DNA of 64,000 nucleotides from Prorocentrum cordatum (Eukaryota > Sar > Dinophyceae > Prorocentrales > Prorocentraceae). The DNA lies in the NCBI GenBank assembly GCA_963575745.1, contig CAUYUJ010018493.1:419131-483130 (forward strand), read 5' to 3'. The position numbers were made by a program, and so were the translations under genes. Below are positions 42,888-56,615 of this stretch, one piece after another. Numbering within the stretch: the stretch's first letter is position 1; each line of letters begins with the position of its first letter. The notes under the pieces are model-generated. The model was not told the DNA's origin. It saw nothing but the letters and a program-made list of their open reading frames with translations, and ran no database searches.

Positions 42888-45800
42888 TCTCGTCGTCGTC
42901 CTCGCTGTCGTCGGTCGTACAAGCTCGAAGCGTCGAGGGCCCCCCAGGCCCCAGGGGTCCGCCAGCGCGGCCGAGGCCCCAGCCGCCGCGGGGCCCGCCG
43001 CCTCCAGCGCGCGCCGCAGCAGCTCGGCGGTCTCGGCCGTCTGCGCGCGGACGCTGGCGGCGAAGAAGCGGTCGAGGGAGCCTGCCGGAGCTCCAGGCAA
43101 TGAGCCGTCACCAGCCCGGGCCAGGCGCATCCTGGGCCCTGGGCGGGCGGTACAGGCCCTCCTGGCTCGGGCCCTGAGCTCTCTGTGCGCCCGGTCCAGG
43201 GCCCAGGATGGGCGTGCCCAGGGCTGGCGGTGGTGTGTTGTTGGCGTCCCTCCGAAGGCCGCTGGCGGCTCCGTCGCTCCGCGGGCTGGCGGCGGATGCC
43301 TAGGAAGAAGAAACTGCGTGAACAAACCCGTCGGTCGGAGGAGATAGGTAGAACCATGAAGTAGGAAGGCGTTGGAAGTACAGCGGGCTTTTGCGCCCGC
43401 CCCCTCAAGAGGAGGGAAGGAGGAAACGGCTCGGCCCTTGAGGTATGAAAGCGCCAAAGCTATACTGGGATCTGGGAATCCAGAAGCACTCTAAACGCAC
43501 TTGCTTTCAATGGGAAGCGTGTAAACTCTTGACGAAGCGCGCGGGTTTCCCGGATCGGCGCCTGCCCCCCCCCGTGGCGGCGCCTCCGGGGAGGGCGCGC
43601 CCCGCGCAGATCCGAAGTACATCCGCGAGGGCAGTCGAGAGTTTCAGTTTACTGTAGCCGGGGCGTTGACCTTAAGGAACCCCGAATGAGGAACGATGCC
43701 CCGTTTCCCCACAAGCCAAACTTCGACTTCCCATGGGAGACCTCCGGAAAACATGAGGCAAACCGTCAAACTATCAAGGAACACCGAAATGGGCTCCTTC
43801 TTCAGCGCCCAGACTGCATGCCGCATGTTCTTCTTTGAGAATGGTCGGCGGCGCGCCAGAGGGGAGAGAAAGGGGCAGGAGGAGCGGGCCTCCCCCGAAG
43901 GCTCGGAGGGTCTGCGGCCACCCGAGAGGCTTTTCCCGAGCCTTCCCCGAGGACGCGAGGCGGCTCCTGGGAGGGCCGCCTTGCCGAGGAGGCCTGCCCC
44001 CTCTCGCTCTCTCGCTTCCCGCACTTGGCTCGCCGCCGAGGACAGGCAGCCGGAGGCCTCGTCCGAGGCCTCGTCCGACGCCGCCTCCTCCTGGCAGGAC
44101 GGGGGGGGAGAACGGTTTCCGGCGGTGGCGTCCAGGGCCCGACATAGACAGAGGGGGGCTATCACATCAGGGAAGATATCATGGGCTTGGGCACGATCCC
44201 CCCCAGCCCCAGTCATCACCGCTCCTGTTCAACGCCCCCGAGAAAAGGCTCCTGGCAGAAACGGGCCCTGGACACTGGAGCCTTTCCCAGGCACTGGTCT
44301 TCGTCCCGATAGCATCGAAGTTGTTCGACGCGGGGATCCTAACATGTGCATCAACGTTCCAGCGCGCTCTTTCTTGGACGCCTGAATGTAAGCTTGTCTC
44401 AGTGGGACGGAGTCTGAAAAAGAATGGCTAGGTATGAATGAATATGCATAGGGGAATGAAATCGGCTTGAATGCACATGGACCGAAGCGTGAGTAAGCCT
44501 GGTCATTCGTAGGGGAATCCTGCACCTAGTGAGCCTGGGAGGTTCCCACAATCTGGGTGCGAACGTGCCCGTGAAATCCCCCTGGCGGCTTCCTATTTGG
44601 AGGCCCCAGTGCGATGCCTACTACATCGCGGTGAGCAGGGGACTCTGAGAAAAGATTCGTCTACTGGGCTAACAGAACAATTTTCGCGTGAGGGATCCTC
44701 GCAATCCGAGGGCGAACTGGCCCGGGAAGCACCCCTGGCCGACATCTACTTCGGTGGCTCAAATGCCATGCTAGCTACATCGCGGTGGTCATCGACTGGG
44801 ACCCGCCTGCCAGACCCACGCGGCTTCTTTGACGTTGACCCACACAATTCCGCAATCGGCGATGCCGACAAACATCCTCCACACGCGATTACCATCCATC
44901 ACGATCACAATCATCGCCATCGCACTCCGTGCCGCCCTCATCGCCACAATCACCGTCATTTCTGCCATCCTGATCGCCATCGCTGCGATTACGGTATCCA
45001 CCCAGGCCCAGCAAAAATCACGCAACGATATTCAAACGTATAGTTCTCGCCTGTCTGTTGGGAGCCCCAAATGTAATGCATGCTACATCGCGGTGATCAT
45101 AGGGCTGTGCAAATGGGCACCTCTGTTGGGCCAAAGCGGGCGGAGGCGTGCCATACCTGGTGGCGGCTCCCCGCTTGGGTGGCCCCAGTGCAATGCCCGC
45201 TGCATCGCGGGAATCATGGTGCTGTGAACAAAAAACAAGAAGCGTCTCCTGAATGGAGGTGGAGGATGGACAGGAGGAAGAGGAGGAGGAGGAGGAGAAG
45301 GAGGAGGAGGAGGAGGTGGAGGAGGGGGAGGAGGAGGAGGAGAAGGAGGAGGAGGAGGAGGAGGAGGAGGAGGAGGACACGCTTCGCACGATACGTCCCC
45401 GCTGTGTGGGCGAGGACAGGCCCGTGTCAGAAACCCGGGCGGCCCCCCCTGGGAGGCCTCTGTGGCATGCGTGCTAATCCGCACTGATCATGGAGCTGTG
45501 AGTGGTCTGAGCGTGAGTGGGTCTGAATCTGAGTTGCTGGCGATGGTGTGTCTGAGCACGGGTGAATCTGAATGAGTTCGTCCGAGTATGGGCGGGCCTG
45601 ACATCGTGTGAGTATGAGCGGGCCTGGGTATGAGTATGCCTGAACCAGTCTGAACACGAGCGTGAGTAGTGTGAGACTGAGTGTGGGTGGTCTGCGTATG
45701 AGTGAGTTTGATTACCAGAGGGGAGGAAAGAGGCGGGTGAGTCAGGAGGCGGAGGCATGACACACATCCCAAGAACCCCACACTCAGGGTACGGGGAGAA

Positions 45801-48800
45801 CAACTCGAGGCCCCCCACCCGCCCCTCTCCAGGGCACCTCTTCCTTATGCAGTGAGAGAAAGACAGAAAGAGAAAAAGAGAGAGAGAGAAAGACATAAGA
45901 GAGAGAGAGAGAAAGAGAGAACGCAAAACACTTTAATAGCATCGAAATGCACTTTCGGAGGATGGCGCCAATTTCTTGGGTCCCCATCCCTGGCGCGCGA
46001 AGTGTTGCAGAGGCGGGGATTGAGGCGCGCCGAACCAAACATTCCGCGCGGAATCTCAAACATGCATGTTTATGCAAGTACTGCTCATTCCCGCATCCCG
46101 CAATTCGCGATTCGATAAAAGGACACGTACGCAACTCTCATCGCGAACTCGACGGCTGTCAGGGAGGCCCCCGCGCCGATCCAAGAGATCCGCGCGAACC
46201 GAATTTGTTTTCGGGTTCTTCTACAGAGGTGATCTGTCCAGCTAAGAATGCCCCTCCAGGCCGCCACAGGGTGTACACATCATGCGCATGCACTGCTTTG
46301 CAGAGGTGCAGCAGGCCCCCCACCGTCCAGACCTAAAACAAGTGCGCGGACCTCCATGTTGTGCCTTTTGCTCGTCTTCGACCCAAGGCGCCTATCTTCG
46401 CGCAGCCGGTAGAGGGAAACAATTAGTGAACACCGCCCCTGCACCCCCAAACTCAAAGTTGGCACGCGCGGGGGAGACTGCAGTCTAGGTGCAAGTCATC
46501 AGACCCACCGCCAACTTTGAACATGAAGGGAGGGGGAGGCGTTGACAGTTCAATGTGGCATGAGTGTTCGCTATTTTTTTCCGAGGCCTGAGCGCGCCCC
46601 GCGATGCGGGGCTATCTTCGAGCTCGCGCGGGACCGCCCTGGAAAAAGGCAGCTCACAGGTCCAGGCCGCGACGCGCAAACCGCGATCATCTTCGCGCCC
46701 CTGCCGGCGACCTACAATCAGGACGTGGCCACACGAACCCAGATCGAGAACACGAGCCCCGTCGCGAACAGCCCAAGGCCCCATGCAGATGCATACAACT
46801 GAGAGCACTCTAAGGAGGGAAGCCGACACACGAAGAACAGCAGCGTACCCCTCCAAAGCTAAGATCCTTCGTCGACCCTCGTGCCAGCTGTAGTTCGATC
46901 CAGGGTACCTCTCCCTCGCGGAGGGGCAACATTCAGGGGAGACCAACTCAGGGGGGGAACATCGACCTGGAACTGGCGATACATCGCCGATTGGCCAGCG
47001 AGTGGCCCCAAGTTGCGAAACCGCACATTCCTGTGCGGGGTGGGCTATCAGGACCCTGCCGCGCCATTTTTGGCTGCGTCGCAGCTCCGCTGCTTCCCGC
47101 ACTCGTGCGCTCTGCTGCCTCGGGACTATGCGGCTACGGCCACCCTGGGATTTGCAGCCTGACAACGCTCTCGCCTCCTGGCTTTAATTCTTTGGCCGAC
47201 GGTCTTTCGGGCCACCCTGGTACTCACGCAGTTGTCCGGGGTTGCGGCCGTGCATTCATCTCGGCTTCTGGCCCGGGTCGTCGTGTGTCCCGACTCCCTG
47301 GTGTCCGACGCTTTGCATACTTGCACGCTGGCAGTTCGACTCCGTTTCAGCTGTCCCCCCACCCGCCGGTCCGCCGCTGGGCGGCTGCGTGAGGGCTCGG
47401 CTTGCCGCTGTAGGTGTAGCCTCCCTCCGTTGCCTTAGGTCTATTCGTCGTTGCGTGCCCCGCTTTGACTGGAGTCGCCGCCGGCGCGCTCGCTCGCGGC
47501 CGCTGACTGAAAAGTATCCCCACCAGCTTGTATAGTGGTTGACGCCGGCTGTGCTGTTCTCCCGCATTGGCTTACGCTTTGACGGAGACGCGGCGTGTCT
47601 CTTCGAGGAGGTCGAGATCCCCGGTGTGTTCGGGCTCGTGATCTTCGGCTTCTGAGCTGAGCTGTGATTAGTCGCCTGGCCATTTTCGCTGTCCGTTCGC
47701 CGTCCGCGCTTGGTGTCGGCCTGCCCAGCCTGCTGCTGCCTCTAGTTGCCTTTTTCCGCGCTAGACTGATGTAGTGTGGGCATCTGTCATGCTCACTGTA
47801 GGCTTGGTTTTCATGCGACACCACGACGCCGCGCGGCTGTCCGCTTGCGGATGCGAACAAACCGGTATCCCCACCAGCCGGCGCCCTCTTCTGAGCGGCA
47901 GCGTGGCCCGCCTCCTGTTTGTTCCCCCCCCGCGTCCCCTCCTCGGCTCCCGCCCCTCCCCTTGGCGCAATTGGCTCGTAGCTTGCTTGCTGCGACCTTG
48001 ACGGCGCCCGGCGTCCTCCACAGCGCTCGCGATCAGCAAAAACGATCCCCACCAGCCCATTCAGAAGCCCTGCCCATGAGAGCTGACGGGAAAAGGGACG
48101 AAGAGACACATCTAGGGAACAGAGCGAGTAACCAGGGTGAACCGAGAGATCTCTGGGAGCAAGGGGGTGTGGCCTTGGAAGGCCTCTTCTGGCCATCCCT
48201 GGGGGCCGCGTGGGGGCGAGGAGAAGAGGAGAGGGAGGAGGAGGAGGAGGAGGAGGAGGAGGAGGAGGTGGACGAGGAGGAATAGGAGGACGAGGACGCA
48301 GATGAGGACGAGGAGGACGAGGACTAGGATGAGGACGAAGCGGACGAGGGCTCCTCGAATCATCTGGAAGTATTGTTGCGGTTGCTGCTGCTGCTGCTGG
48401 TGCTCTCTGAAGTGTTTTGGGCCCCCTTGGAACCCTCTTGGTAACCCTGGAAGGTTTCTTGGGATCACCCTGGAGGCCATCGATTACAGCAGGATGGGGG
48501 GGCCCCAAATCAGCTCCCCCCTTCAGGAGCCCGCACACCGGTTCTTGAGGCTCTCTTGGAGCGCTCGTGGGCGCTCTTGGAGCGGTCTTGGGGCCGTTTG
48601 GAGCATCGTGGGAGCCATCTTGAGCCAGCTTGGGCTATCCGAGCCATCTTGGAGGTCATCTTGGGCTCTCTGGGGCCGTTCGGGGGCCTCTTGGGGGACT
48701 CTCGGGTGCCTGTTGGGGCCCTGTTGGGACCCTCTTGGAGCCCTCTAGGGGCTCTCTTGGGGATCTCTTGGGAGCCCTGGAGCGCCTCTTGGGGCCATCT

Positions 48801-51800
48801 TCGAGGCTATCGATCAAAAGAGGGAAGCTCCCGATCGAGGTCCCCCCCTCGGGGGGCGCGATCCTCGTGAGGGGTGTCAGAAATTGGCCCTCCCAGGGGC
48901 CGCAAAAGAGCCCTCCGACCACCCGCGACCGCCGCTGAAAAAGGCCAGGAGGGGGGGATAGGGGGAGGGGTCAAGACCCCCTCTCCGCCCGCAAGCCGTC
49001 TCGCTCACTCCCACCCGCCCTCCCAACACATACGTAACACCCGAGACTGGCCCGAGCCGCAGCATATTCAGCAGTCGTCTTTGGATGGGCAGCAGCTGGG
49101 GGCGAATCCGCCGCCGCCGCCGCCGCCGCCGCCTCCGCCGCCGCCGCCGCCCGCCGCCACCGCCGCGCCGCCGCCTCCGCCGCTGTCCGCCGCCACCGCC
49201 GCCGCGCCGCCTGCCGCCGCCGCGGCTGCCACGGCGGTCCTCGCCGTCCGCCGCGGGGCTGCTGGCCGCGGCCGAGCTCGAGCCCGAGCTGGAGCCGTAC
49301 GACGGCCTCCGCATCGTCTCCCACCACGGGCGCGCCGCGTACGCCGCCCAGGGCGCCCCGGGCCCGCTGCGCGCCGCCGCCTCGGACCGGGGCGAGGAGG
49401 ATCGAAGAGGAGCCTCGAGGGTCGAGAGGGGCAGGCTCGGGGAGGACGGCAGGATCGAGGAGGTCGGGCCAGAAGGGGGGGGGAAGGCAGGATCGAGAGA
49501 GGAGGCTCGAGCAGGAGGCTCGACCATCGAGGAGGGGGCTCGAGGATCGAGGATGCCGGGTGAAGATAGGGGATCGAGAAAGGGCGCTGGCGGGCCACAG
49601 CACGCGACAAGTTGTCTCAGCGCGCATCTGCTCGCAGAGAGCGGCCAGGTGCATCCAGGACCGCGCCCGGGGCGGGTCTGGAACCAGCTGTGCGCAGCAG
49701 ATGTGCCCCCCCCCTCCTCCTTCTCCCCCTCCTCCCCCTCCTCTCCCTCCTCCTCCTCTTCTCCTCCTCCTCTTCTCCTCCTCTTCTCCTCCTCCTCCTC
49801 CTCCTCCTCCTCTTCTCCTGGGTCCGCCTCCCCCCCCCCCCACCCTACCCAGTCCTCAGCACGCGCCATGGCTCGGACGTCCGTTCCCCGTGCATTGTTC
49901 GGTTGCGCGCGTGCTTTTCTAGGGGAAAACAAACCTACCTCGCGTTTGACCACCCTCGCTTCCAAGAGATACCAAGCGATGCCAAATTGCGGTCTGTACT
50001 GGTCAGGCCGCCTGACGAGGAGGCGCCTGGTATGACTTGGTTTTGTCTGGAAGCGAAAGCGGGGGAGGTAATTCACGCTCTGATTTTCCTCGATGATTTA
50101 TGATACTCCTCGATGGTGCTCGCCGAGCAAAAGTGCACACGCCCGAGCGATGCCAGTAGCATTCTTGCTTAGCCAATAGGTAGCTGCTGCTGCGCGTTGC
50201 GCACTCACGCGTTGACTTGAAGTCGGCTTTGATTGGAGAGGGCTCGAGAGGGCACAAAGAATTTCCGAGGGCCACATTGCCCCAAGAATGCAGGAGGACG
50301 CGGTACCGGACACACACACACACACACACACAGAACACAAGGGTACCCTCGAGTGGGCAGGTTCGGCCTGCTGATCAAGCTCGACTGTTTGCGCCCATGT
50401 GCACCTCGTACTCAGTATGTTGCTCGCTTGCTTGCTGCTTGCCCTTCCTCCCCGCCCCAGCTGGGCGGCCCCGACCACCTCGGCGTGTCGCAGCGAGGCG
50501 AAGGCCCGCGCGGCGAGCACGTAATACTCGTTGGAGCACTCCCGCGCGTGGTCCTATAGCGCGGCCCTCGCCATCGCCATGGCCATCGTCGCCACCATGA
50601 CCACCACAGAAGGCCAACCAAAAGGCACTGCAGGCATTCTCTGTGCAGGAGGCAAACGTCAATACCGAGGGCAAGCATTGGTCACGGAAGCCGTGACCAA
50701 ATGCAGAATTCGCGTGCTCGCTGGAGGCAAACGTGCTGCCATCGTCGTCGCCGTCGTTGTTCTGGTCGTGTCCCTAAGGGCTTGTCGACTCTTCGCCGAT
50801 CGACTTGTGGGGATCGAGCCAGATAGATCCAGGTAAATGCAGATAAATCGAGGTACATCCAGGTAAGTCGAGATAAATCAGGGTAACTCCAGGTAAATCC
50901 ATAGATCTCCAGGGAAAGCTGGAGCAATTCGCGGCCGCCCCAGCGCGAGTCGAAGGATGGCAGAAGTCGTTAAGCCTTTAACGATCGTGGTCGGGGTCGT
51001 CGTCACCGCCATCGGCGGAGCCCTTCCGCGCGCGGTCCTCGAACGCGGCCCACTCGGCGTTGGCGGCGGGGCAGAGCACCTCTCGGCGCGCCGTGGGGGG
51101 TGCCCTCCGGGAAGGGCGCCCTTTCTCTGCGATGCTTCGAGGAGTGGGGTAAGACACCCGTCGCCGCACCTGAACGAAGGATTGCAAGAAAAAACGAAGG
51201 ATTGCAAAACAACCGAAGGATTGCAACAAAAACCGAAGGATTGCAAAGGATTGCAAAACAACCCGGATTGCAAAAACAACATCGTTTTTTTTTTGCAATC
51301 CTTCGTTTTTTTGCAATCCTTTTTCGCAATCCTTCGTTTTTGTTGCAATCCGAGGCACGAAATGGAAGGCCTTCAGGTATCATCAGAGCTCATGGTCGAA
51401 TCTTGAACCGTCGGACCTAAGCCAGAATAACATCCCTCAAGAACACGAGACCCTCCGCCAGCCAAAACAAACAGAACATCCGAGGATACTATCCCCAGGA
51501 TGCAAGAAAACCATCCAACAAACACGAAGATGACTGATTAGGGTGCCCTGCCCGAGCCGACCTCGATCTTATACCTCGGTCCGACCGTATTGTAAACGCC
51601 TTTCACGGGCCCGCAGAGCCGAGGTTCTGGGCGGCGCCACTGCGCGCTCCCGGGTTTCCCCGCGTGCCTCTTAGGGCCCGCCGCGTGACCTCACCAAAAG
51701 CCAAGAGCGCGAGAGAGAGGCCAAGATGGCCCCGAGGCGCCAACACGACGGTCCCAGAGAGCCCCGAAACGAAGAGAGTCCCGAGGCGGCCCCAAGAGCG

Positions 51801-54800
51801 CTCCCAGACGCCCGAGATGACCTCAAGATGGCCCCAAGAGGCCCCCGAGACGTCCCAAGACGGCGCTCAGAGGCCACCCAAGGGGGCCCCAACGAACCCA
51901 ACCCTTGATTGCCCCCAAGTCCCCCAACCAGCGCTTGCACTCAGGAGGCCGTGCTTGGACCCCTTCAAGTGATTGTGCGGGATCTTTGGCTGGTGCCCGG
52001 GTGGTGGGCGCCCGTGGGCGCATGGCGGACTGGGCGGGTGTGCCGAGATGTCGCCGGGTGCCCGCCTGTGGGCGCTTCGTGGGGTAGGCGCCGTGTTCGC
52101 CAGGCAGGCGTGCCCCACCCAGCCTACACCACCATCTGGACGCACCCCTGTCGAGCATAGACGCCCCCCGTCGTATGTCTCCGAGTGGTTTTCCCAACCG
52201 AAGTCAGACAAAGCTGGGGAGTGGGGCCGCCATGATGAACCCCCAGTTGCCCACTTCTCGTGGCGAACCACATTGTGCAGCCTCGTCTCTATCAAGGGGG
52301 TGTATGTAATGACCGAAACTGTGCCTGAGTGTGCCCAAACGTGACCGAAACTATCTATCGCAAGTTTGTGGCCGGACTTTTGGGTTCGACGCCAATCTGA
52401 TGTTTCAATTTAGGTCACAAATTCGGTCACACTGCGCGTTCGGTCATGATGCCAGGCACGTCGCCGGTCACGTACTTTGCTGGTCACGTAATCCGGGACC
52501 GTGCCCTGAGTCACGAGTCGGAGTATCCCAAAGTCTATACGCTCCCTCTCTTGGGCCCCTCTTGGGGCCTTCTTGGGACCCTCTTGCGCAGTCTTGGGCG
52601 GCTCTGGGGCCGTCTCGGGGCTCTCTTGGGCTGTCTTGCGGCCCTCTTGGAGGCCTCTTGAGGCCTCTTGGAGGCCCCTTGGGGGCTTCCCCGGGGCCTC
52701 TTGGGGCCTCTTGAGGGCATCTTGCGGCGGAAAGTTTGATTTTTCAGTTCGCGGTCCCTCTCTTGGGCCTCTCTTGGGGCCTCCTGTGGACCCTCTTGCG
52801 CCGTCTTGGGCGGCTCTTGGGCCGTCTTGGGGGCCTCTTGGGCCGTCTTGGGGCCCTTCTAGGGGCCTCGTGGGCCGTCTTGAAACGGTTTTGGGAGCCT
52901 CTTGGGCGGTGCTTTAGCGCCAGAAACACGAAACAGCGAGAATGCAAAAAACAATGAACAAACATGCGAATCAACGATTTTGCCTTCTCCGGGCGCTCTT
53001 GGGCGGCATCTTAAAGGCCTCTTGGGTCGTCTTGGGAGCCTCCGCAGCAGTTTAAAACGCATCGTGCGACCTCTTGGGGGCCTCGTGGGGCCTTTGGGGG
53101 GCTTCCCCGGGGCCTCTTGGGGCCACTTGAGGGCATCTTGGGCCGGAGAGCTTGAGTTTTCAATCCGCGTTCCCTCTCTTGGGCCCCTCTTGGGGCCTTC
53201 TTGGGACCCTCTTGCGCCGTCTTGGGCGGCTCTGGGGCCGTCTCGGGGCTCTCTTGGGCTGTCTTGGGGCCCTCTTGGGGGCCTCTTGGGCCGTCTTGAA
53301 ACTGTTTTGGGAGCCTCTTGGGCGGTGCTTTAGCGCTGGAAACACGAAACAGCGAGAAACCCAACAAATATTGGAAACAAAAATGCAAATCAACGATTTT
53401 GCCCTCTCGGGGCGCTCTTGGGCAGCATCTTGAAGGCCTCTCGGGGCGTCTTGGGGGCCTCAGGGGCAGTTTAAAACGTATCGTACGGCGCCAGAGACCC
53501 CTGGACGGCGTCTTGGGGGTGTCTCGAGACCGTCTGGGGCCGCCGGGATTGCTCTCTGAGGGCTCCCCAAGGCGATTCTAGGCCTTCCAGAGGCGGGCCA
53601 GCGCGCCGGGCCCCACATTTGCGGTCGGGGTCCCGGCCCTGGGCCCCCGGACCGGGTCCGCAATTATGTGTATGTATGTACGTACGTACGTACGTACGTA
53701 TGTATGTATGTATATATATATATATACACGTAACACCCCGCAGTTGCGGATAAGAGAGGGGCGGCGGGGACGTCTACAATCTGCGAGGCTCTAAAGGAGC
53801 CCACCGCAAGCGCCTAATTTTTACAAATCATACAACGGGCCCGTCGCAGGTGCCGATTTTTCGTCAAAGCAATGTGGGTGGGTCACGGGGCGGGTCGCGG
53901 GTGAGTCGCGGGTGGGTCGCGGGTGGGTCGCGGGTGGGTCGCGGGCGGGTCGCGGGCGTGTCGCGGGGAGGGGGGGGGTCGCGGGCGGGTCGCGGGGGGG
54001 GTGTCGCGGGCTGGTCGCGGGTGGGTCGCGGGGTGGGTCGCGGGTGGGTCGCGGGGTGGGTCGCGGGGGGGACGACGCCAAACAGCAACAAGAAACAACA
54101 ACAACAAACAACAACAAGAATCCGCATCGCGGAATCCCACTTCAACCACGCCCTCATGGACATTGAATGACCGTTCGGCCCCCTCACTCGGAGAGGGAGA
54201 GAGAGAGTGAGAGAGAGAGAGAGATACACACAAGTGGCACGTGTGCACCCAGGCCCATGCAAAAAACTGAAAGGATGTTTGGAGCAGGAAGACACCTCGA
54301 CGGCGGGATTCCCACCAGCCGACTTGTTTCACTAGATGTGGAGGGAAAGGGAAGGACGAGAAGAGTAGGAGGAGGACAGCTGCTGGGAGTGAAGTGCAAT
54401 AGCGGGGTCGTACTCGAGCGCAAGCGGGGTTGCCACACCTTGCGATGTCCGTACCACGGGACCCCAGGAAGCCTCAGGAGGCCCGACCAGGATGCCGGAA
54501 AATTTTCCAGGAGGCCCCAGGAGGGGTCGTCTGGGATCGAGGTTGCGAGGATGTCCATGGAGGCCTCAGGAGGCCCGGCCAGGAGGCCCAGGAGGCCGAA
54601 GGAGAGTACGTCTGGGCTCGAAGTTGCGAGGATGTCCATGGAGGCCGCAAGAGGCTCCAGGAGGCCCCAGGAGGTTCCAGGAGGCCCCCAGGAGGCCCCA
54701 AGGCGGGGTCTGGGGTACCAGAAGGTACGTCGGGGCTCGATGTTCGGAGGATGTCTTCGGCGAACCGTCCATTCTTTGAGAATCGATGTCAAAATCATTG

Positions 54801-56426
54801 GAATTACATTGTGTTTTTGAAGGTTTTATGTTAGAATGTTGAAATTCCTGTGTTTTTGAACCCTAACGTCACGATCTGCGTGAGGGGTGCCACTGATTTT
54901 CAGAACTTCGAAGATGTCCCTAGCGAAACGGCCCCCTCCTTCCCCCTCCCCCTTCCCCCCACCCCACGCCACCTAACCCCCCAAGCCTCAGGAGGCCCGA
55001 CCAGGATGCCGGAAAATTTTCCAGGAGGCCCCAGGAGGGGTCGTCTGGGATCGAGGTTGCGAGGATGTCCATGGAGGCCTCAGGAGGCCCGGCCAGGAGG
55101 CCCAGGAGGCCGAAGGAGAGTACGTCTGGGCTCGAAGTTGCGAGGATGTCCATGGAGGCCGCAAGAGGCTCCAGGAGGCCCCAGGAGGTTCCAGGAGGCC
55201 CCCAGGAGGCCCCAAGGCGGGGTCTGGGGTACCAGAAGGTACGTCGGGGCTCGATGTTCGGAGGATGTCTTCGGCGAACCGTCCATTCTTTGAGAATCGA
55301 TGTCAAAATCATTGGAATTACATTGTGTTTTTGAAGGTTTTATGTTAGAATGTTGAAATTCCTGTGTTTTTGAACCCTAACGTCACGATCTGCGTGAGGG
55401 GTGCCACTGATTTTCAGAACTTCGAAGATGTCCCTAGCGAAACGGCCCGAAACATTGCGGACGCGGCGCGGCCTTCACTTCATCGTCTCTGAGCTCCACT
55501 CCCTCGGAGAGGTGCGCATGAGAACATACATGCACATAGACACATGCGTGTGCCCCCGCTGCCCCGCTGCTGCCCCCCCCCCCACGTCCGCTGCCAGAAC
55601 AGAAAACAAACGAATAAAAACAAAAAACAAGACAAAAAAAGAAAAAAATAAATAATAAGGGAATTAAATATTAATTGCGAACAAAAAAAGCAAAAATAAA
55701 AAAAAAAAACAACAAATAAGACCCACAAAATAATATCAACAACAATGCAACAAAAAAACTCAAGTCAAAAAAAAAGAACAAAACAAAACAAAAAAAAAAT
55801 AAACCACAAAATAGTAAAATAAAAAAAAGAAAAAGAAAAATCACCAATTCGAAAAAAAACAATATTAAAAAAAATAAAAAAAAAATAATGACTATTAAAA
55901 CCAAATATCAAAAAGAGAAACAAAAAAAAAATAAAACAACAGCCAGCCTTGCCCCCCCACCGCTGCCCCGTGGGGGCCCGGTGACCTCGCTTTCTTGCCC
56001 AGCTGGCGCGCGCACACCCGCGAGGCCTCCGGACGCCCTGCGGCTTCTCCAGAAACTAGGGGGAAAACAAACCTGCCTCGCTTTTGACCACCCTCGCTTC
56101 CAAGAGATACCAAACGATGCCAAATTGAAGCTTGTACTGGTCAGGCCGGTTGACGAGGAGGCGCGTGGTATGACTTGGTTTTGCCTGGAAGCGAAAGCGG
56201 GGGAGGTAATTCACGCTCTGAGAAACGTGTGTGCCGGCCACACGCACGCGTGGCCCTGGGCAAGAGCAAGCTTTGGTGTGCGCGCGCGCGGCTTGAGGGG
56301 GGCCACGGGGAGGCCGATTCCAAGCGCGCCAGACGCCACCATCACATCGCGTGCGGCGGTCGGGGGCCCAAGGCTCCCTCTTACGTGAAGTCGCGCGTGT
56401 GTGTGTGTGTGCGTGTGTGTGTTTGT

Positions 56427-56457
<31 letters not shown>

Positions 56458-56497
56458 CGTGTGTGTGTATGCGTGTGTGTGTGTGTGAGTGCGAGGA

Positions 56498-56529
<32 letters not shown>

Positions 56530-56571
56530 CGTGTGTGTGTGTGTTTGTGTGTGTGTGCGTGTTTGTGTGTG

Positions 56572-56615
<44 letters not shown>

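Noticed and set aside
46485-47165. 226-codon minus-strand ORF
   Set aside because: No motif, and composition resembles shadow frames of GC-rich DNA.
49085-50035. 316-codon plus-strand ORF over CCG and CTC arrays
   Set aside because: Mostly simple sequence. The central YDGLRIVSHHGRAAY part is antisense to a candidate MYND-SET exon and could not be preferred by motif.
51003-51383. Separate exon VRRRVSYPTPRS... starting at 51159 (TTCAG|GTG)
   Set aside because: The join at 51079 completes the MYND finger exactly; the longer version would insert about 27 residues between H and C of the finger.
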